Shown here one piece after another: positions 22,901 to 35,586 of a stretch of DNA of 64,000 nt. The notes beneath the pieces are model-generated. The model did not search any database and was not told the origin of the DNA. It was given only the letters and a program-made list of their open reading frames with translations. The translations under genes and the position numbers were made by a program. This stretch comes from Psettodes erumei (taxonomy: Eukaryota; Chordata; Actinopteri; Pleuronectiformes; Psettodidae). How positions within the stretch are numbered: position 1 is the first letter of the stretch; every line of letters starts with the position of its first letter. The stretch spans positions 434,001 to 498,000 of the forward strand of contig JAFBJZ010000420.1 in the NCBI GenBank assembly GCA_016785225.1, written 5' to 3'.

Positions 22901-24433
22901 AGAAAGCGGGGGTCCGTCTCTCGTGCGGTGGTTGATCCTGCTTCTAATAAAAGGAGAACACGCTTCGCTTTTTTTTTTTTGCATTTCTAAACTGGGCCAG
23001 GAGCTCTACGCCACTGCTCGTAATTATCAGTCTTGTGGGAAGATGGAGGGGGGAGAGAAGGAGTGGAGCAAGGGAGGAATGAAGCGGTGAGCGCCGGTTC
23101 AATGGCGAGAAGCGGGTTTGTCCCGAAATAACAGATGGGAAGGATAGCAAGAGCGAAAAGGAAAGGGTGGCGGCAAAGCAACAGGGCGTACGCAAAGTTA
23201 CCGAGCGTGACAAGCGTGAGAGGGAGCGAGAGGGGAGATAGGGGCGAGGGAAGGGATCGTTTTTGTCGGGGAGGCAGAAGAGGGACGGTGGGGCGAGGGC
23301 AAGGGCTAAAGGGGGGAGCGGGAACGAAGGAGGCGCGCCTCCCAGCAGTGGCGTCTTTGCTTCCATGCGAGGTTCCATAAATCATTTCACGCGACGGTGG
23401 CAGCGGTTCACGTAAAGTGAGATGGAGTCACCGCTGCTCATTAACGGCGCTGACAGGAGCGTGTCAAACAGGAGCAGACCCCCCACCCCCCCCCCCCCCA
23501 TCCTCACATATGTGCCTCATTAGCATGAGGCCCGGAACAAAGAGGATGTTGTGCAGCCTCGCGGCCTCAGCGGTAATGTTCGGTGTTCCACAGGTTGAAA
23601 TCAGCCTATCCGTGCCTTCACGTAGGTTCGACCAAGCCAATTATTTTTTCTCCCCACAGACCCTCCAGCGAGAGGGCACAAATATATGCGGGTACAAACA
23701 AACACAAATGGTCCGGACCCCTGCCAGCTCCTGTGATGATCGTGCAGGTAAATACGCGGCGAAGCTAAACTGCACCGTGACGGGCGAAGAAAGGATTCAG
23801 AATTTGATCTTGCATTGACTTTACCCGCCGCGACGCTTTGATAAAGTCCTGACACAGTGTGATTTTTTTTTTTCCGCCACCCACCTCCCACGCAGAAGGA
23901 GAAAACCATGAGCAGAGACGCTTAAGAGCAGCTGGGCTCTTGATGAAGATGTTGAGGCGCAGACTTTGTGTTCTCCTCGGGATCGGTCACCGTCGCTAAT
24001 TGGGAAGTGATGGATATCCGATTCAGGAGCGAGGCGAACAGCGGGTGCCAGTTTGCAGGAGGTCGAGCTCCCGCTTCTCTTCACTTAAGGATGCTGATTT
24101 CCAAAAGTCCTCCCATCAATTTAAAAAGAAGATCGTTTGTCGTCTGGTGTCCAACATGTTGCGTTCGTGAGATTCACAGCGTAACCTCTGTACATGTTCA
24201 CACGGACAGATCTTTCTGGTGCCCAAGGACTTCCTGCTTCTCCCGAGGCACGTCTCCCGCTGGTGCCCCTCCACCCTCTCCTGATCCGTCCCCTGCTCCC
24301 CATATCCTTGTCTTCTTCATCATCCCTTCTCTAGGTGTCCTCCGTCCTCGCTGTCTTTCCTCTTGTTAGGGGTAAATTCAATCTGTCCTTGTCGGCTTTA
24401 ATCAAAGCGCCCGCAGATTCAATTTAGCGGGGA

Positions 24434-24452
24434 TGTGTGTGTGTGTGTGTGT
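24434..24452. repeat. (GT)n microsatellite
   Basis: An uninterrupted GT run of about 19 bases in fgf11 intron 1. Confidence 0.9.
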
Positions 24453-26043
24453 GGGAGGTTAAGGCGGCATCCTGGCGACGACGGCAAACAAACGGTGGGG
24501 CTGTTCTTTGTCCACACATCCCTCCATCGCCTCGCTCTGACTCAGGCTTAAGGCCATTGTCAACAGCCTCTCCAGCTCCAAATTCTAACTGCGCTGATCC
24601 CCCAGAGACAGCCGAAGACGTTGAAGTTAAAGAAATCCCAAAAAAACAAAAAAAACAAGCGCTTCCCTTAATCTCTAATGGATTTTTGCTTTATATAAGA
24701 CGCCCAAAAAGATTAGAGCACGGACTCTGTTGTTTCAGCGCGGTGTCGTCTGATTTGGTTCATCGTGGACAAAGTTTGGGCAGTGAACTAGATTGAACGT
24801 GTCAACAGCTGCATCCCCGCCCTCGTGGACGCCGCTCGGTGCCAGACGTTTCAGATCTGGCTGATGAAACGGGGGCGTAAATCCCCAGACGTCGCTGACC
24901 TCAACAGCAATCAAACACTAATCTTTTGTTTGTCGTGCGTTGACGCAGACAAACAGAGCGCTCAGATTTTGATCAAGGCTTGATTATCATTTGAACATTT
25001 TGCAAATGGGGCTGTTGCGATAACCCAGTTTTGGCAAAGATGCCGCAAAATGATACTCTCTCAGTACCTCGCTTTGAAGTATAAAGACGTCTTCGTACAA
25101 AGAGCTGATTTCCATTTTAAGAAGTCCTCAATTGTCGAGAACTTCGCCAACGATTGGCCAAACTTCACTGTTTGTGGTGTGAAGTCATTTTACGATCTCT
25201 AATCGGCACTTAGTAGAATTTAACCTCAACGTAAGTGCTTTTGTTGCCCCTGGAAACTTTGGAAAGTTTGTAAAATATGGATCAGAAACTGCTTCATCAG
25301 GACCGTGTGAGCGCGCTTTGACCAGGCAGTCTAAAATCATCAACAACAGCTCGCTGACCATCGTCAGGTTTCAGTAAAAAAAAAATTTGGTTACGTGAAG
25401 CACTGGTCCAACTCTGGCAGAAAGCCACGCTTTCTCCTCGGACCCCATTTCCTTACAATGAGGAACCCATGGAGAACCTTTTCGGGGCCTTTAATGGGAA
25501 CTCAGGTCTCAGATGTCAGAGTCCTTGGCTCGTCTTTGCCCCCCTCGAGAACACAACAAATCCATACCGTATGAAGACTGTTTCCAAGGGGCGGGTTAAG
25601 TCAGGCGTCAGGAAGCGGCTCACGAATGGCTGACTCGACCCTGTTCGGCCAGCTTTACCCAACCAAACCACCCCAGCGTTCAGTTAGAGGCCGGCCACTT
25701 TCCGAATGGAGGGTTAACCGGGTGAAGCCGTCCTGCAGGAAGCGTTTTTTTGGCACGACACTTAATATCCAACGCCCTGATTTTCCCACCTCATCTTCTT
25801 CTCCACACACCGCCTCCATGGTGGTGCTGGCTCGCGGACCTTTTATGCTCCCACCCACCCTCCCCTCTCGCCCCTGCCGGCCTTTGCTGTCCCTACATCT
25901 CCTCCTGCACTTTTGATTAGCTCTTTAGCTGCACCCGCCCCCCGCAATTGTCGTCCGCCTCCACCTTTTGATACAACTCTCTCTCGCGCCGGGAGCATCT
26001 TTGCGCCTCTCTCCCGGCAGCGCGCTCACCCTCCCTGTGTCTT

Positions 26044-26046
<3 letters not shown>

Positions 26047-26078
<32 letters not shown>
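26047..26078. repeat. (CT)n microsatellite
   Basis: An uninterrupted CT run of about 30 bases in fgf11 intron 1. Confidence 0.95.
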
Positions 26079-26080
<2 letters not shown>

Positions 26081-26539
26081 CCCTGTCGCAGTGAAGCTCC
26101 GGTGAGAAGCCACCCAACACTGCACCGTCTGATCAGGTGTTGCCGAGTAAGCGAGTTTGCAGGCCCGATCTCTCGGGGTCAGCTTAATGCTATCCCCTGC
26201 TGGATCTCTCCTTGCAGACCGGGTCCTCTGCCCCACCCACGGACGCTTGCTCCCAACAACACGCTACAGCGCGCCTCCACGCCGACCGGCCCCCCCGCTC
26301 GCCGCTACGAGATGTCTGGGCGTGCACCACATTTGCGCGCATGAGTTTGTAATGACTCGGCTAATAGTGTTGCTGTTTTTAATGCGTATTTGAGTACGTG
26401 TTGGTTTGTAAGTATTTCTTCAGATCCATGCACACACACACGTCACGAGGTTGATTTGCAGAAGGCGCTCAGGGTGATGCACGGGGGCGTGCAGTTCGAT
26501 ATCGCTCCCTTTTGAAGTCGGATTCCACCTTGGACGAGC

Positions 26540-26575
26540 TGAGAGGGTGATTATCGATTAATCGCTATACATTAA
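26540..26575 (+). repeat. short GATTATCGATTAATCGCTA repeat fragment
   Basis: It shares the ATCGATTAATCG core with the repeat at 7048-7140. It is too short to place more exactly. Confidence 0.35.
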
Positions 26576-27749
26576 TGAGCTGAATTGATCTGAAGAGAGG
26601 GCAGCGGTGCAGATCACTGACAGTGGGAGAGAAGGTTTGTCAGAGGGGGTCTCTTGTATAGTGAGGGACTGATGGTGGGGGGGGGGGTAAACTGAGGCAG
26701 ATGCTGTGGTTTGTCATGGACCTTATCCAGTGTGAGATTTGTGCCCGCCACAGCAGGGTTTCAGTCCATCCCCATCCCTTCAGTGGCCCGCCGCTTCACG
26801 GCAGCGGCAAATATAGCTTACGTGTGCCAGTGTGACGAATAACGTGACGGCTCAACCCCCCCCCCACAGAACGTGGTGAGGGGCGTGCTGCACGGAGGGA
26901 AACATATGAAGGCACAAGTAAACAGGCCGTTTACTTGCACGAATGACAAACTGTTACGCGCGCGCCACAAGATGTATGCTTTTGTGTTGCAGAAATGTGG
27001 AGGCATAATCTCTCTCCTCTTGAAGCCTCCTTCACACCCACAGAATATTTCAAGTGTTCACGTCATGTAGTCGCTCAAAGTCTTTTTGAGGCAAGATGTA
27101 ATGGCTCAGAAAATACCGATATTTCTTTCCTCCCAGGGTGAAACCAAATGGGAAGAATGAGGCTCGTGACCTGCGTTTAGACGGGAGCGGGTGTTGCTTC
27201 ACTTGCCTGTGGGTGGCAGCATTAAGCACCGTTAGCACGGTTCTGCGTCACGTTCGTTCTCCTCCACGTCTGTTTGCGTCTGCGCCGTGTGGAAGAAGGC
27301 AAAGCGTCGTCGGAACGACGGGGGGTTGTGACCTAAAGACTGATTTGGCCACATCCGTGGTTCTCGCCAGCTTTGCATCAGTAGAACAGAGTGGCTCCCC
27401 CTTGTGGAGAAACTACAGCTCGCCAAGAGCGCATAAGCAGACTTTGCCTGCATGCGTGTGTGCGCGTGTTGGCGAGCCATCAGATTTGTGTGCAACTCAT
27501 GTAACACCGTGATTGCATTTTCTGTCAGCGTGAATATGTCGGACGTGTTTGACGGCCACGTCACGCAGAGCCTCGTAGCTCAGGCGGCAAGTGTGATGTC
27601 ACTGATGACATCATAAAATCATAACCATAATAATAAAGGCAACCGCATCTGAGCGTTGAGCTGTATTATTCATGTCCGTGATCAACCCGCTTGCCAGTGA
27701 AACGCCAGGCCAGCATCTGCTGTCATTATGTAAACGCCTTATCTTCATA

Positions 27750-27802
27750 TATATGTGTGTGTGTGTGTGTGTCTGTGTGTGCGCGTGCGTGTGTGTGCGT
27801 GT
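27750..27802. repeat. (GT)n microsatellite with GCGT interruptions
   Basis: An ATATGTGTGT start leads into GT units broken by CT and GC steps. Confidence 0.92.
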
Positions 27803-29688
27803 AAGCAGGGATTGTCCAGACCACACAGAACAGATGCAAAATAATGCCTCCACATAATATGTATAGTAATAGAGCCGCAGTGGTATGAGTATGTTGTCGT
27901 CACGTCACGTTTGCTAAGACTCAAAGTCGTACACTGAGAGGGAGGTTTTCCCGAGCGCCTCGGACGTGATTGGCGGGAAGCTAATTCCCCTTGGACGGCC
28001 GAGGGACTTAGACACCAAGAGCTCTGTACACGAAAGTGACTTTCCGTTGCCCATACCACGATATGCCGCTAAACCAAAAAAAAACACGCTGTCAGGACCG
28101 AAACAGCCACTGGCAGCCACACGTCTCGGCCGATCAGGGAGCTCTTTCGGTTTTCGCTGCGCGTACAGTACACCCCGCCGTTTGTACAGCGCATAGGTCT
28201 CCTGGCCACGAGGGCGCGCTCAAAAGGTTTTCAATCACAGCGCAGTTTTTAAAGCGCAGCAGACACGTGTGAATGGAGCGGCGCGGAGTGAAACGAAAGT
28301 CCTCATCGAGCTCTGCTCATCGCTCGTCATCCTCGCGTTCAGTCCGCTCGGATGCGGGCGGGCGGGGGTGGGTGTGCGCACGCACGCTCTAAATTCACCG
28401 TTTCCTCCTCAGTCGGCCGTGAAGGTGCGTGGCCCCTTCATGAGGGACGTTTGTCCGGCGGCGCTCCCGTAACATGCATAATTTAACTTAGGCACACAGC
28501 GATCACCAATTGTGCACGAAGAAAGCAAAAACATCTCTCAGTCATGAGTTGAATAATTCAGCAGTCCGCCCGTCACACCAAAGGAGAGAAGACGACATGC
28601 AAAAAGTCAGGGAGGAATCGCACTGTTCCGTCTCCTGAATTAGTGCAGCAGTGCATCTCGAGGAGGAGAAAAAAAATAAATCAAAAATACACGGAGGATT
28701 ACGTATGAAGAAATTCAACAGGGAACAGACTTTGCATTAAATGTTAAACGTAGCGAGGCGCTGCATAATTCATGAACGGTAATGTGCAACGTGTAGCGGC
28801 ACGCTCTGCACCTGCAACCGCCCAGGAAGCAGAGCGGCATATTTTTAAAATCTGCTCTTCGCCCAGTCCAGCGACGGGTTTCAACGATAGAGAGAGAGCG
28901 TGAGAGAGAGAGAGGCGCTGGAGTTGCGTGTTCAGAGAGGAAGTACGTCGGGAGGGGCGGACACGGCGAGCAAGGACATGTTTCACCCACGTTTGGTTGG
29001 GTTGCATCTTAACGTCCTGTAAGATGTAACGTCGGCCAGTCCATCGGAATTTGTGACAAACTGGCCAAAACAGTGCTAAAAAAAAAGTTCACCATTTGTT
29101 GTGCAGCTGGATGCGATATGCGTTACTGGTGATTGGAAACTCCCGGCCCTGCTGCATGGGGGTGGGGGTGCATGGAATCGCCTGATCTGCAGAATGTGGA
29201 GAAAACCGGGAGGGAGCGCTCCGAGCGTGAAACAGCAACGGCGGATTTCTGGCTAATTACACCATTTTACTGTTCCCGCAGCTCCCCTGCACGATCAAAC
29301 GCTCGGGGGCGCAAAATGCTCCTCTCGGGTGCATCTCGGGTCACGTCTTCGGTCAACGCATCAAACGGGCGAAGCTGACCCCAAATCAGCCACTAAGTGT
29401 GGAAGTGCTGGGTTTTATGGCCTGTGCCGGTATTCAAACTCGGTGAAGCCGAATGCAGTTTGGTTACGGCTGGTGGGTTCTGCGCCCGAATAAAATGTGT
29501 TAAATTTGAAAAACTCAACATCATGGCAACAAACAGAATCAATGACTTTTATAACATGGGTAGACAAACTGTAAAAATGGACAAAACTGATCATTTTCAG
29601 TCGTGTCACAAAGATGCAACATAGTCACGTTGCAGCTGAACGCGCGAGTGGGGAACGGGACGAGATGAAAACGATAGCCGTGACTCAC

Positions 29689-29881
29689 CAGGTCTCTTGT
29701 CGTTGCGACCTTTTCGACCCCCGCACAGTCGCACTTTGGATATCAGCACCAGGATCTGTTTCTGACACAAGGACTTGTTGCTCTTCGGACAGGGCTTGCG
29801 CTTGTTGGCTACCGGTCGGTTGGTCTGGTCATCCTTGACCGCCCGTTTCTGTCTGATGAGAGAGCTGGCGAGAGCTGCCAT
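29689..29881 (-). CDS. fgf11: fgf11 coding exon 1 (A-type N-terminus)
   Basis: This exon encodes 64 residues plus the first base of codon 65. It starts at an ATG with A at -3 and G at +4. Residues 1-13 are MAALASSLIRQKR, the conserved start of A-type FHFs, which in the family works as a long-term inactivation particle for sodium channels. A basic stretch with several Cys and Lys follows (NKRKPCPKSNKSLCQK), then ILVLISKVRLCGGRKGRNDK, close to the SKVRLCGGR segment of FGF11. There is no signal peptide, as expected for an intracellular FHF. The exon ends CCT G followed by GTGAGT, a near-perfect donor at 29683-29688, in phase 1. Exon 2 supplies AG, completing a Glu codon at the usual FHF junction before PQLKG. 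B-type alternative first exons were looked for by eye and not recognised. Confidence 0.93.
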
Positions 29882-30925
29882 CTTCCTCCCCCCCCTCTCA
29901 CCTTTGGGAGGGGGGCGCCTTCCTTCGCGGTATCCCCCTTCGCTGGTTGGGCTTTTGCTTTTTCCTCGACAACAAAAAAATAAAATGAAAAAAATAAAAA
30001 AATAAAATAAAAAGAACTAGAGTGGTGTTTTTTTTAGAGAAACCCCCACAGGGGAGACCAGGCGTCGATGCAGGTTAACAGGGAAGAGTTTAGTTTGAGG
30101 GTTTCCTCGGAGCTGGAAGAGATGCAGGTCCACCCGCAGTCCAGCGCAAAAGGCTCCTTTCTGTCCCCCCAACCAAAAAAAAATGACACTAGCGGGGCAC
30201 ACGGAGAAAAAAGTGCCTCAGTCACATTTTCACTTTTAGAAATAACAGAGAGCGACGTTAGAATGATTTTTTTTTTTTTAAAAAGGGGAAGATGGAGATA
30301 TTTCTAGCCCTCTTCCCCACTCATCTTTCACATCCAAACGCACCTCAACAGCCAAGTTGAAATTATTATGTCGCAATAAAAAAAAAAAAACAAAAAACTA
30401 ACCTACTCCGAGATGGCACCAAAGAGGAGCGGCTCAAATGAACCAACATATAAAAACGCTTCTGACGAGGAAAAGTGGCATCGCTTTCAACGCTAAGAGA
30501 TTCTCAAGAGCGCACGCGGATTCAAACTGTCCGTCACCGTTCGCGCAGTCCACGGAGGTCCAACTTTGCCTCCCATTTAAACGCGGCGGCGCCGAGCGAC
30601 GAGCCGAACGTCCGGGCGGTAATCCGGCCGTCTTGGATCCGGGGGCAGAGCGGCAGGCGGGACGCTGGCGTTCTGTGCGGGGAGGGAGCCGGGAGCGGAG
30701 CGGAGACATGGACGCAGGCAGACGGAGGTTCCTCTTCTGCCTCCGACGGGCGCGCTCCTTTCCCACAGCCCTCGCTGTGCCCCCCCTCCTCCTCCCTCCC
30801 GCCCTCCCTCCCTCTCTCTCTCCCCCTCTCTCTTCCTCCTCCCATCCAAAGTCAGCGAGCTGTTGTGAGAGTGTGTGCGCGCGAGGTTCCAGCAGCCACC
30901 ATCAGTAGAGGTGACATTCATGAGG

Positions 30926-30963
30926 GGAGAGAGAGAGAGAGAGAGAGTGTGAGAGAGAGAGAG
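30926..30963. repeat. (GA)n tract upstream of fgf11
   Basis: A GA run with a single GTGT break; it reads as CT-rich on the fgf11 strand. It lies about 1.0 kb upstream of the start codon. Confidence 0.95.
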
Positions 30964-31199
30964 CGAGGGAGGGGGGGCAAAAAAATAGAGGGAGGGAGAC
31001 AGGAGGGAGGGAGGTGTAGAGGATGCGATGTGCGGGAATGAGCTCGGTTAGGGAAAGAGAGGAAAACGCGCGAGAGGCGGATGCACTTTGAATGTTTCGC
31101 AGCAACGTCCACCTCAACAAAAAAGAAAAAAGAAAGAAAGAAAAAAAAAAAACCCCAAACTCCAGCTCAAGCCAGTTTGACTGAAACGGAGAGACGGGG

Positions 31200-31239
31200 T
31201 GAGAGAGAGACAGACAGAGAGAGAGAGAGAGAGAGAGAG
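31200..31239. repeat. second (GA)n tract upstream of fgf11
   Basis: A GA run with two CAGA breaks, about 1.3 kb upstream of the fgf11 start codon. Confidence 0.95.
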
Positions 31240-32867
31240 TGCTTAAGGTGCAGATCGTGACAGTTCTCCGTCTCCTGGAGAGGAAGAGCGTCGTGCCGCC
31301 CACACGTCCACGCGCCGCACATCAGCAGGTTTTTGTGGTCTTCCTCGCTTCCTCGTGCGCGCCGCTCTCCGTCACCCCCTCCCCGACGTCCCGCGAGCAA
31401 TGGCCACGGTCTCTCCGTGATCTGTTTCCGTGAGCGCAGAGGGGAAAAAAGTGACATTGCCGACCCCTGACCCGAAACTGGCATTTAGTGCGACACTGCT
31501 GACTGCTGGTTTACGCTAACCCTGACAGAAACACCGGCTTGGACAGATTGAGTGAGACAGCTAGGAACATAAATAAATTTGTGGCAAAACAAACTTCCGC
31601 AGAGTGTCGGCGGGGTGCACAAATCACGCTGCCACTTTTTTTTTGTTGCATGAAGTAGTTGGGCGCCATCATTCGGAGCATCTCTGATCTCATCGAGTCG
31701 CAACAACAGAGCGAGGTTTTGGTGAAAATGCGCTGAACATCTCGGGGGGGTGGGGGGGGCAGACTGGAAACCCAATCAATCAATGAATCAACTCATAGCC
31801 GCGAGCCAATCGATCCAGGCGCCTCGTTCGCAAGCCGGCAGCGGGGGCAACTTGAAAACGCAAGGTCGGATTCCGAAGCGCTGCAAGCAACGCCGAGCAA
31901 GGTCGCTGCCTGTCAGGGCTTGATTGGCAGGTGACAGCGAATGTTCCGTCTCTGTGTGGGGAGGGTGGCGAAGGCGCAGCAGGGGCGGGGGCGGAGGCGA
32001 GGGAAACCGCCGATCAGATAACGCACTTTGTATCGACGAGATAACAGAAAAGAGATTCTTCTTCCTCCACCCCATCCACCCCCCATCCTCATCTTCGGCA
32101 CGCACGTCGCCAACGGTCGTTCAACTTCTCCGGCCGCGAGCACGCGCCAAGTTGCGCCGAAAAGAAAGAAAGGCGAACGGGGAGCCTGGCGGACGCCGCG
32201 CGTCCTCAAGGTCGAGAAAATGTCTCCGGCGTTACGTCCAAGTTTCCTGCCAAATGCTAAGTGGAGCCATAAAGACGGAAACCGCGCCGTCTCTTCCCGA
32301 CATCTATCACCAACTAAACACCCACTGTGTCAGGACTCTGCGGCGCTCTCATTAGTTTATTACCACGTTCATTTTTTTTTGTCTTGCTCAAATACGATCT
32401 ATGTTGAATGACGTTTTTAAACTCATATCTAATCATATTCAGGAATTACTGGGCCGGTGTCTTTATTGACCTCTCTTTGGTACAGTGGATGGGGGGGCAC
32501 ACTGCATGAACCAAAGAGAAAGTGGGAACGCTGAAAACATCTGTCACGTGTCGGTCAGTGAATTCCCGGGGTCTGAATGAGGCGGAAAACGGGATTAAAC
32601 GCAGATGTTTTTCGCCGAAAAACAATCCGTGCCGCGCACGTATCAATTTACGTGGAAGCCCGGGGTATTAACTGCATATCCTCTTTGAAAATGCTTTCCA
32701 TTGAAACGTTTTTCCCCGGGATCAGGATTCCCAGGTTTGAGCGCATTCCCTGTTCCCTAACAGAGACGCCTGTCGTCGTTAGTGGACGGGCTGAACTCTA
32801 CGTTACATCACATGACGCTGGGATTTTTGCTGCATGGCAAACGTGCCTCTATTTGTGTCATTGACAG

Positions 32868-32965
32868 AAAGTAACTAAGTACATTTACTCCAGTAGTGGA
32901 ATATGTACATTTTTTGAGGTACTTCCATTTCATAATGCGTCATGCTTATACTCTTAGCTTTTTTT
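32868..32965 (+). repeat. dispersed AAGTAACTAAGTACATTTACTC repeat fragment
   Basis: The stretch reads AAGTAACTAAGTACATTTAC, then TCCAGTAGTGG, TTTTTTGAGGTACTTCCATT and ATACTC. I recognise this as the head of a very abundant teleost interspersed repeat (probably a non-autonomous DNA transposon), here diverged. This supports a fish origin for the window. Confidence 0.6.
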
Positions 32966-34129
32966 TCCAAATAAAATCTAAATTTAAATAGATAAAAATG
33001 AGGAAAAAAATCCATTTAAATACCGCCAGTGTTTTTATTTAAACAATCATTTGAGGCATTAAAAAATGACTCCTGTACAGTATTTTTTAGAGGCAAAAAA
33101 ATTGAGAAAAATATGATACAAATTTGATTTGATACAAACACAATACATGAATTAATTCATCTCATGACCCCTAACATCTGTCACGTGACCCTTCTGAGGG
33201 ACCCTGACCCTCAGGTTTGGAACCAATGGAGTATTGTTCCAGTATTTTCCTGCCGTCGTACTGGTACTTTCACCAAAGGATCCGAATCCTCCTCCTGCCG
33301 CTGATCCGTCCGCCATCGCCTTCCCGACTTGCCGCTCGACAAATGCAAAACGCACCGGATCATTTGTGTTCATTCAGCTCGCTCACCACGGGAGGCGGCG
33401 GCGACGCTTTCGGCCGCGCGCCCGCCCGGGCTGCAGCGACGCGGAGCGACTTCGCTCGCTGGCTGGGGCGTGCGGGCGTATTTACGTAAACACAGCGGAC
33501 GCACGCGCATAAAGCCAGAAAGAGTTAAGCCCATCAGAACAATTGGCCTAGTTCTGTCCCCCCCCCCCGTCACTCTCTCCCTCTCTCTCCTTCAATCCCC
33601 CTCACAGCTCATCATGCCGTCCGTGGCTGACAGGAGGTATTCTTCCTTAATCCCCCTCCATTATGCCGCCGTGTGGAATCTGAAGCCGGCTTCGTGCGCG
33701 CAGAAATGCTATTTTGTGTTGGCCGCAACCCCCCCCCTACCGGGGAGGGAGGGGGGTTTCATTCTCTACGCTGCCCTGTTCACATCAGACCCGGGTGATG
33801 AGCTTTTAATCATGACACTTTGTTGGTGTGTGGGTCAGAGGCAGAGAGGTTTTGTGACTCGCTGTTTGCGCCGCCCTGGCACGAATGAATCGGAGACGCT
33901 CGACGAATTACGAGTGTTTTAACCCGTTTTAACATCAGGTTCGGTCTGATCCTTGTTAGGGGCATTGTGTCCGTTGGCCTAAATGAACGGTTGTGTATCG
34001 GCACTTTCTATCTCCCTTTTTTTTCCTCATTCATATGCAAGCGCACACACAAGCCCGAACTCTGCAAAAAAGTGTATGACTGGCCCTTAACCAGACTTAC
34101 ATCATGGTTCCTTCTTTTATTCTAAACAG

Positions 34130-34168
34130 ATATTTTATTTTATTTTATTTTATTTATATTTATTTTAT
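34130..34168. repeat. (TTTTA)n low-complexity tract
   Basis: About 39 bases of TTTTA-like units. Confidence 0.9.
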
Positions 34169-35561
34169 AACTCTTGATCCACTCATTAGATGAACGTCTG
34201 GATTCGAGAAGAACCTTCTCATTGTCCACGTGACTTCCTCTTCGCTTCCTTCTTTCGCTCTGAGTTCTGTATATATATATAGAGTGTGTATATTTATCTG
34301 TAAATGAATGCCGTCAAAAACTCCACAGCAGTACAAATAAAAAGCAATAAGGCGGAGCATGTTGTTCTATATTTATCTGCACCCATAAAGTCCCCGGAGT
34401 GAATGGGTGTGGCTGCTTTCATCTCATCAGCTCATCTCGTAATTCACCTCAAACGAAATGATCTTCTCCCGGCTCTGATTGCAGACACTTACGGTTCCAT
34501 CTGCATTTCACTTTTTTTTCACTTTTATTCCGTGCTATCGTTTTTATTTTGACGTGAGTAATGTCACCCTTCCTGCCGTGGCTGCTGCAGTACCGCGTGA
34601 CTGGCAGCCGCCTTCGTTTTTTTAAATGAGCCGCTCTTCTCTGCTCCGCCACAGGGTCAAGCCTCGTCGTCGCCACGACGATGGCCTGTTGCAATCGCGA
34701 CGGGACCAACCGCTGTTGTGAAGACATTTTTCGACAAACGGCTAAACATTCGCCCAATGTGCTGCTGACAGGCAGCATGACTTCCGGTCTTCTCAGTCTC
34801 TGATTAGTCATGTGACCAGAAAATGATTAAAAACTTCAGTAAGCCGTAAGAATTAAGTAGCGGGAAAGTGAAAACTGAGCTCTCCCGCCTTCTGTTGTCT
34901 TTTCCCATGACCTCCGTCTTCGCCGTGGCCTGAGGGTTTTCGGCAGGTAAATCCGTCGGATTAAACCCAACGAGCGCTCAATGAATGCAGATTTTTGGAA
35001 AGGCCCGTTAGTGCTATCGAAGCCCGCCGTCAGCCCTGCTGCTTGAGCCGTCACCGCCCTAACCCCCTCCTCGCCCTGGGCTCCGGCCCTGGCAGCTCCC
35101 GCTGTGCTGACGGATAGATCTGCTCGTGAGGAGGAAGACGATGGGCGCTTTCTTCTCCGTCGTCGTTCGACTTCGCTTTCTCCACTCACTTGAGTTCGTC
35201 TTTGTTTAAAACGCCCCTGCACAAAAGACGAGTTTAACCGCAGTTGGATGCCGCTGCCGCCGTTTTCGTCTCGTGAATGAGGAGCTGGGACAGACTCCGC
35301 TGCTCAAACGCTCCGTCTCCTTTTGCCCTGCTGTCGCAGCCCCCCCTCCCCATCGCCATAAAAGTGGGTGAAAGCAGAAATAGGCCTGTGTCAGATTAGA
35401 ATGACCTTTCATATCGCGGATTAGGAATGGAAATGAAGACGCTCGGCTGCAAACGACGACTCCTGATTTATGAACTAATCTCGCCAGACGCGGATCTCAT
35501 CATCCCTCCAAGAATGTCCTCGGTAAACACAAACAGAACTGTAGAAATCAAAGTGTGTTTT

Positions 35562-35586
35562 TGTGTGTGTGTGTGTGTGTGTGTGT
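35562..35586. repeat. (GT)n microsatellite
   Basis: A GT run of about 25 bases. Confidence 0.93.

Larger units (their letters stand above)
18344..29688 (-). other. fgf11 intron 1, no recognised exon
   Basis: This 11.3 kb intron lies between the A-type first exon and exon 2. It is GC-rich in several blocks (about 18.8-19.6, 20.5-21.1, 21.8-24.0 and 25.6-26.4 kb). Those blocks give open frames of up to 259 codons on the plus strand, but none has a recognisable domain or matched splice sites. It holds microsatellites near 24434, 26047 and 27750 and two short GATTAATCGA-type repeats. Alternative FHF first exons (B-type) could lie here or farther upstream; none was recognised. Confidence 0.6.
9848..29881 (-). 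other. fgf11: fgf11 gene, coding span (FHF subfamily, A isoform)
   Basis: This is the coding span of a fibroblast growth factor homologous factor. Four exons are placed by sequence and splice sites: 29689-29881, 18233-18343, 10073-10271 and 9848-9984, all on the minus strand. Their lengths (193, 111, 199 and 137 coding bases) and phases (1, 1, 0, 1 at the junctions) fit the FHF gene plan. Family assignment rests on the N-terminus MAALASSLIRQKR, the SKSLCQKQ-like and SKVRLCGGR segments, and VKKTKGAAHFLPK, which resemble FGF11 more than FGF12, FGF13 or FGF14. The full protein would be about 247 residues if a 104-bp exon 3 were present, but that exon was not found between 10272 and 18232. FHFs are known to act inside neurons and other excitable cells on sodium channel C-termini. 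The a/b paralogue cannot be decided here. Confidence 0.93.
29882..31500 (-). promoter_or_regulatory. fgf11: probable fgf11 promoter and 5' UTR region
   Basis: This DNA lies directly upstream of the fgf11 start codon. From about 30.45 to 31.45 kb it is rich in CpG and GC, typical of a vertebrate CpG-island promoter. It also carries two long GA tracts (30926-30963 and 31200-31239) and A-rich runs at 29975-30015 and 31119-31153. No TATA box at a convincing place on the minus strand was found, so the start site is not defined. Plus-strand open frames here of 156 and 188 codons are low-complexity and probably chance. Confidence 0.5.

Noticed and set aside
30475..31041. 188-codon plus-strand frame upstream of fgf11
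   Set aside because: Low-complexity Ser/Pro/Leu and Arg/Glu runs come from the CT and GA tracts; it overlaps the probable fgf11 promoter on the opposite strand.
33329..33922. 197-codon plus-strand frame
   Set aside because: CpG-rich DNA, no domain, overlapping frames in all phases; a chance frame is more likely.
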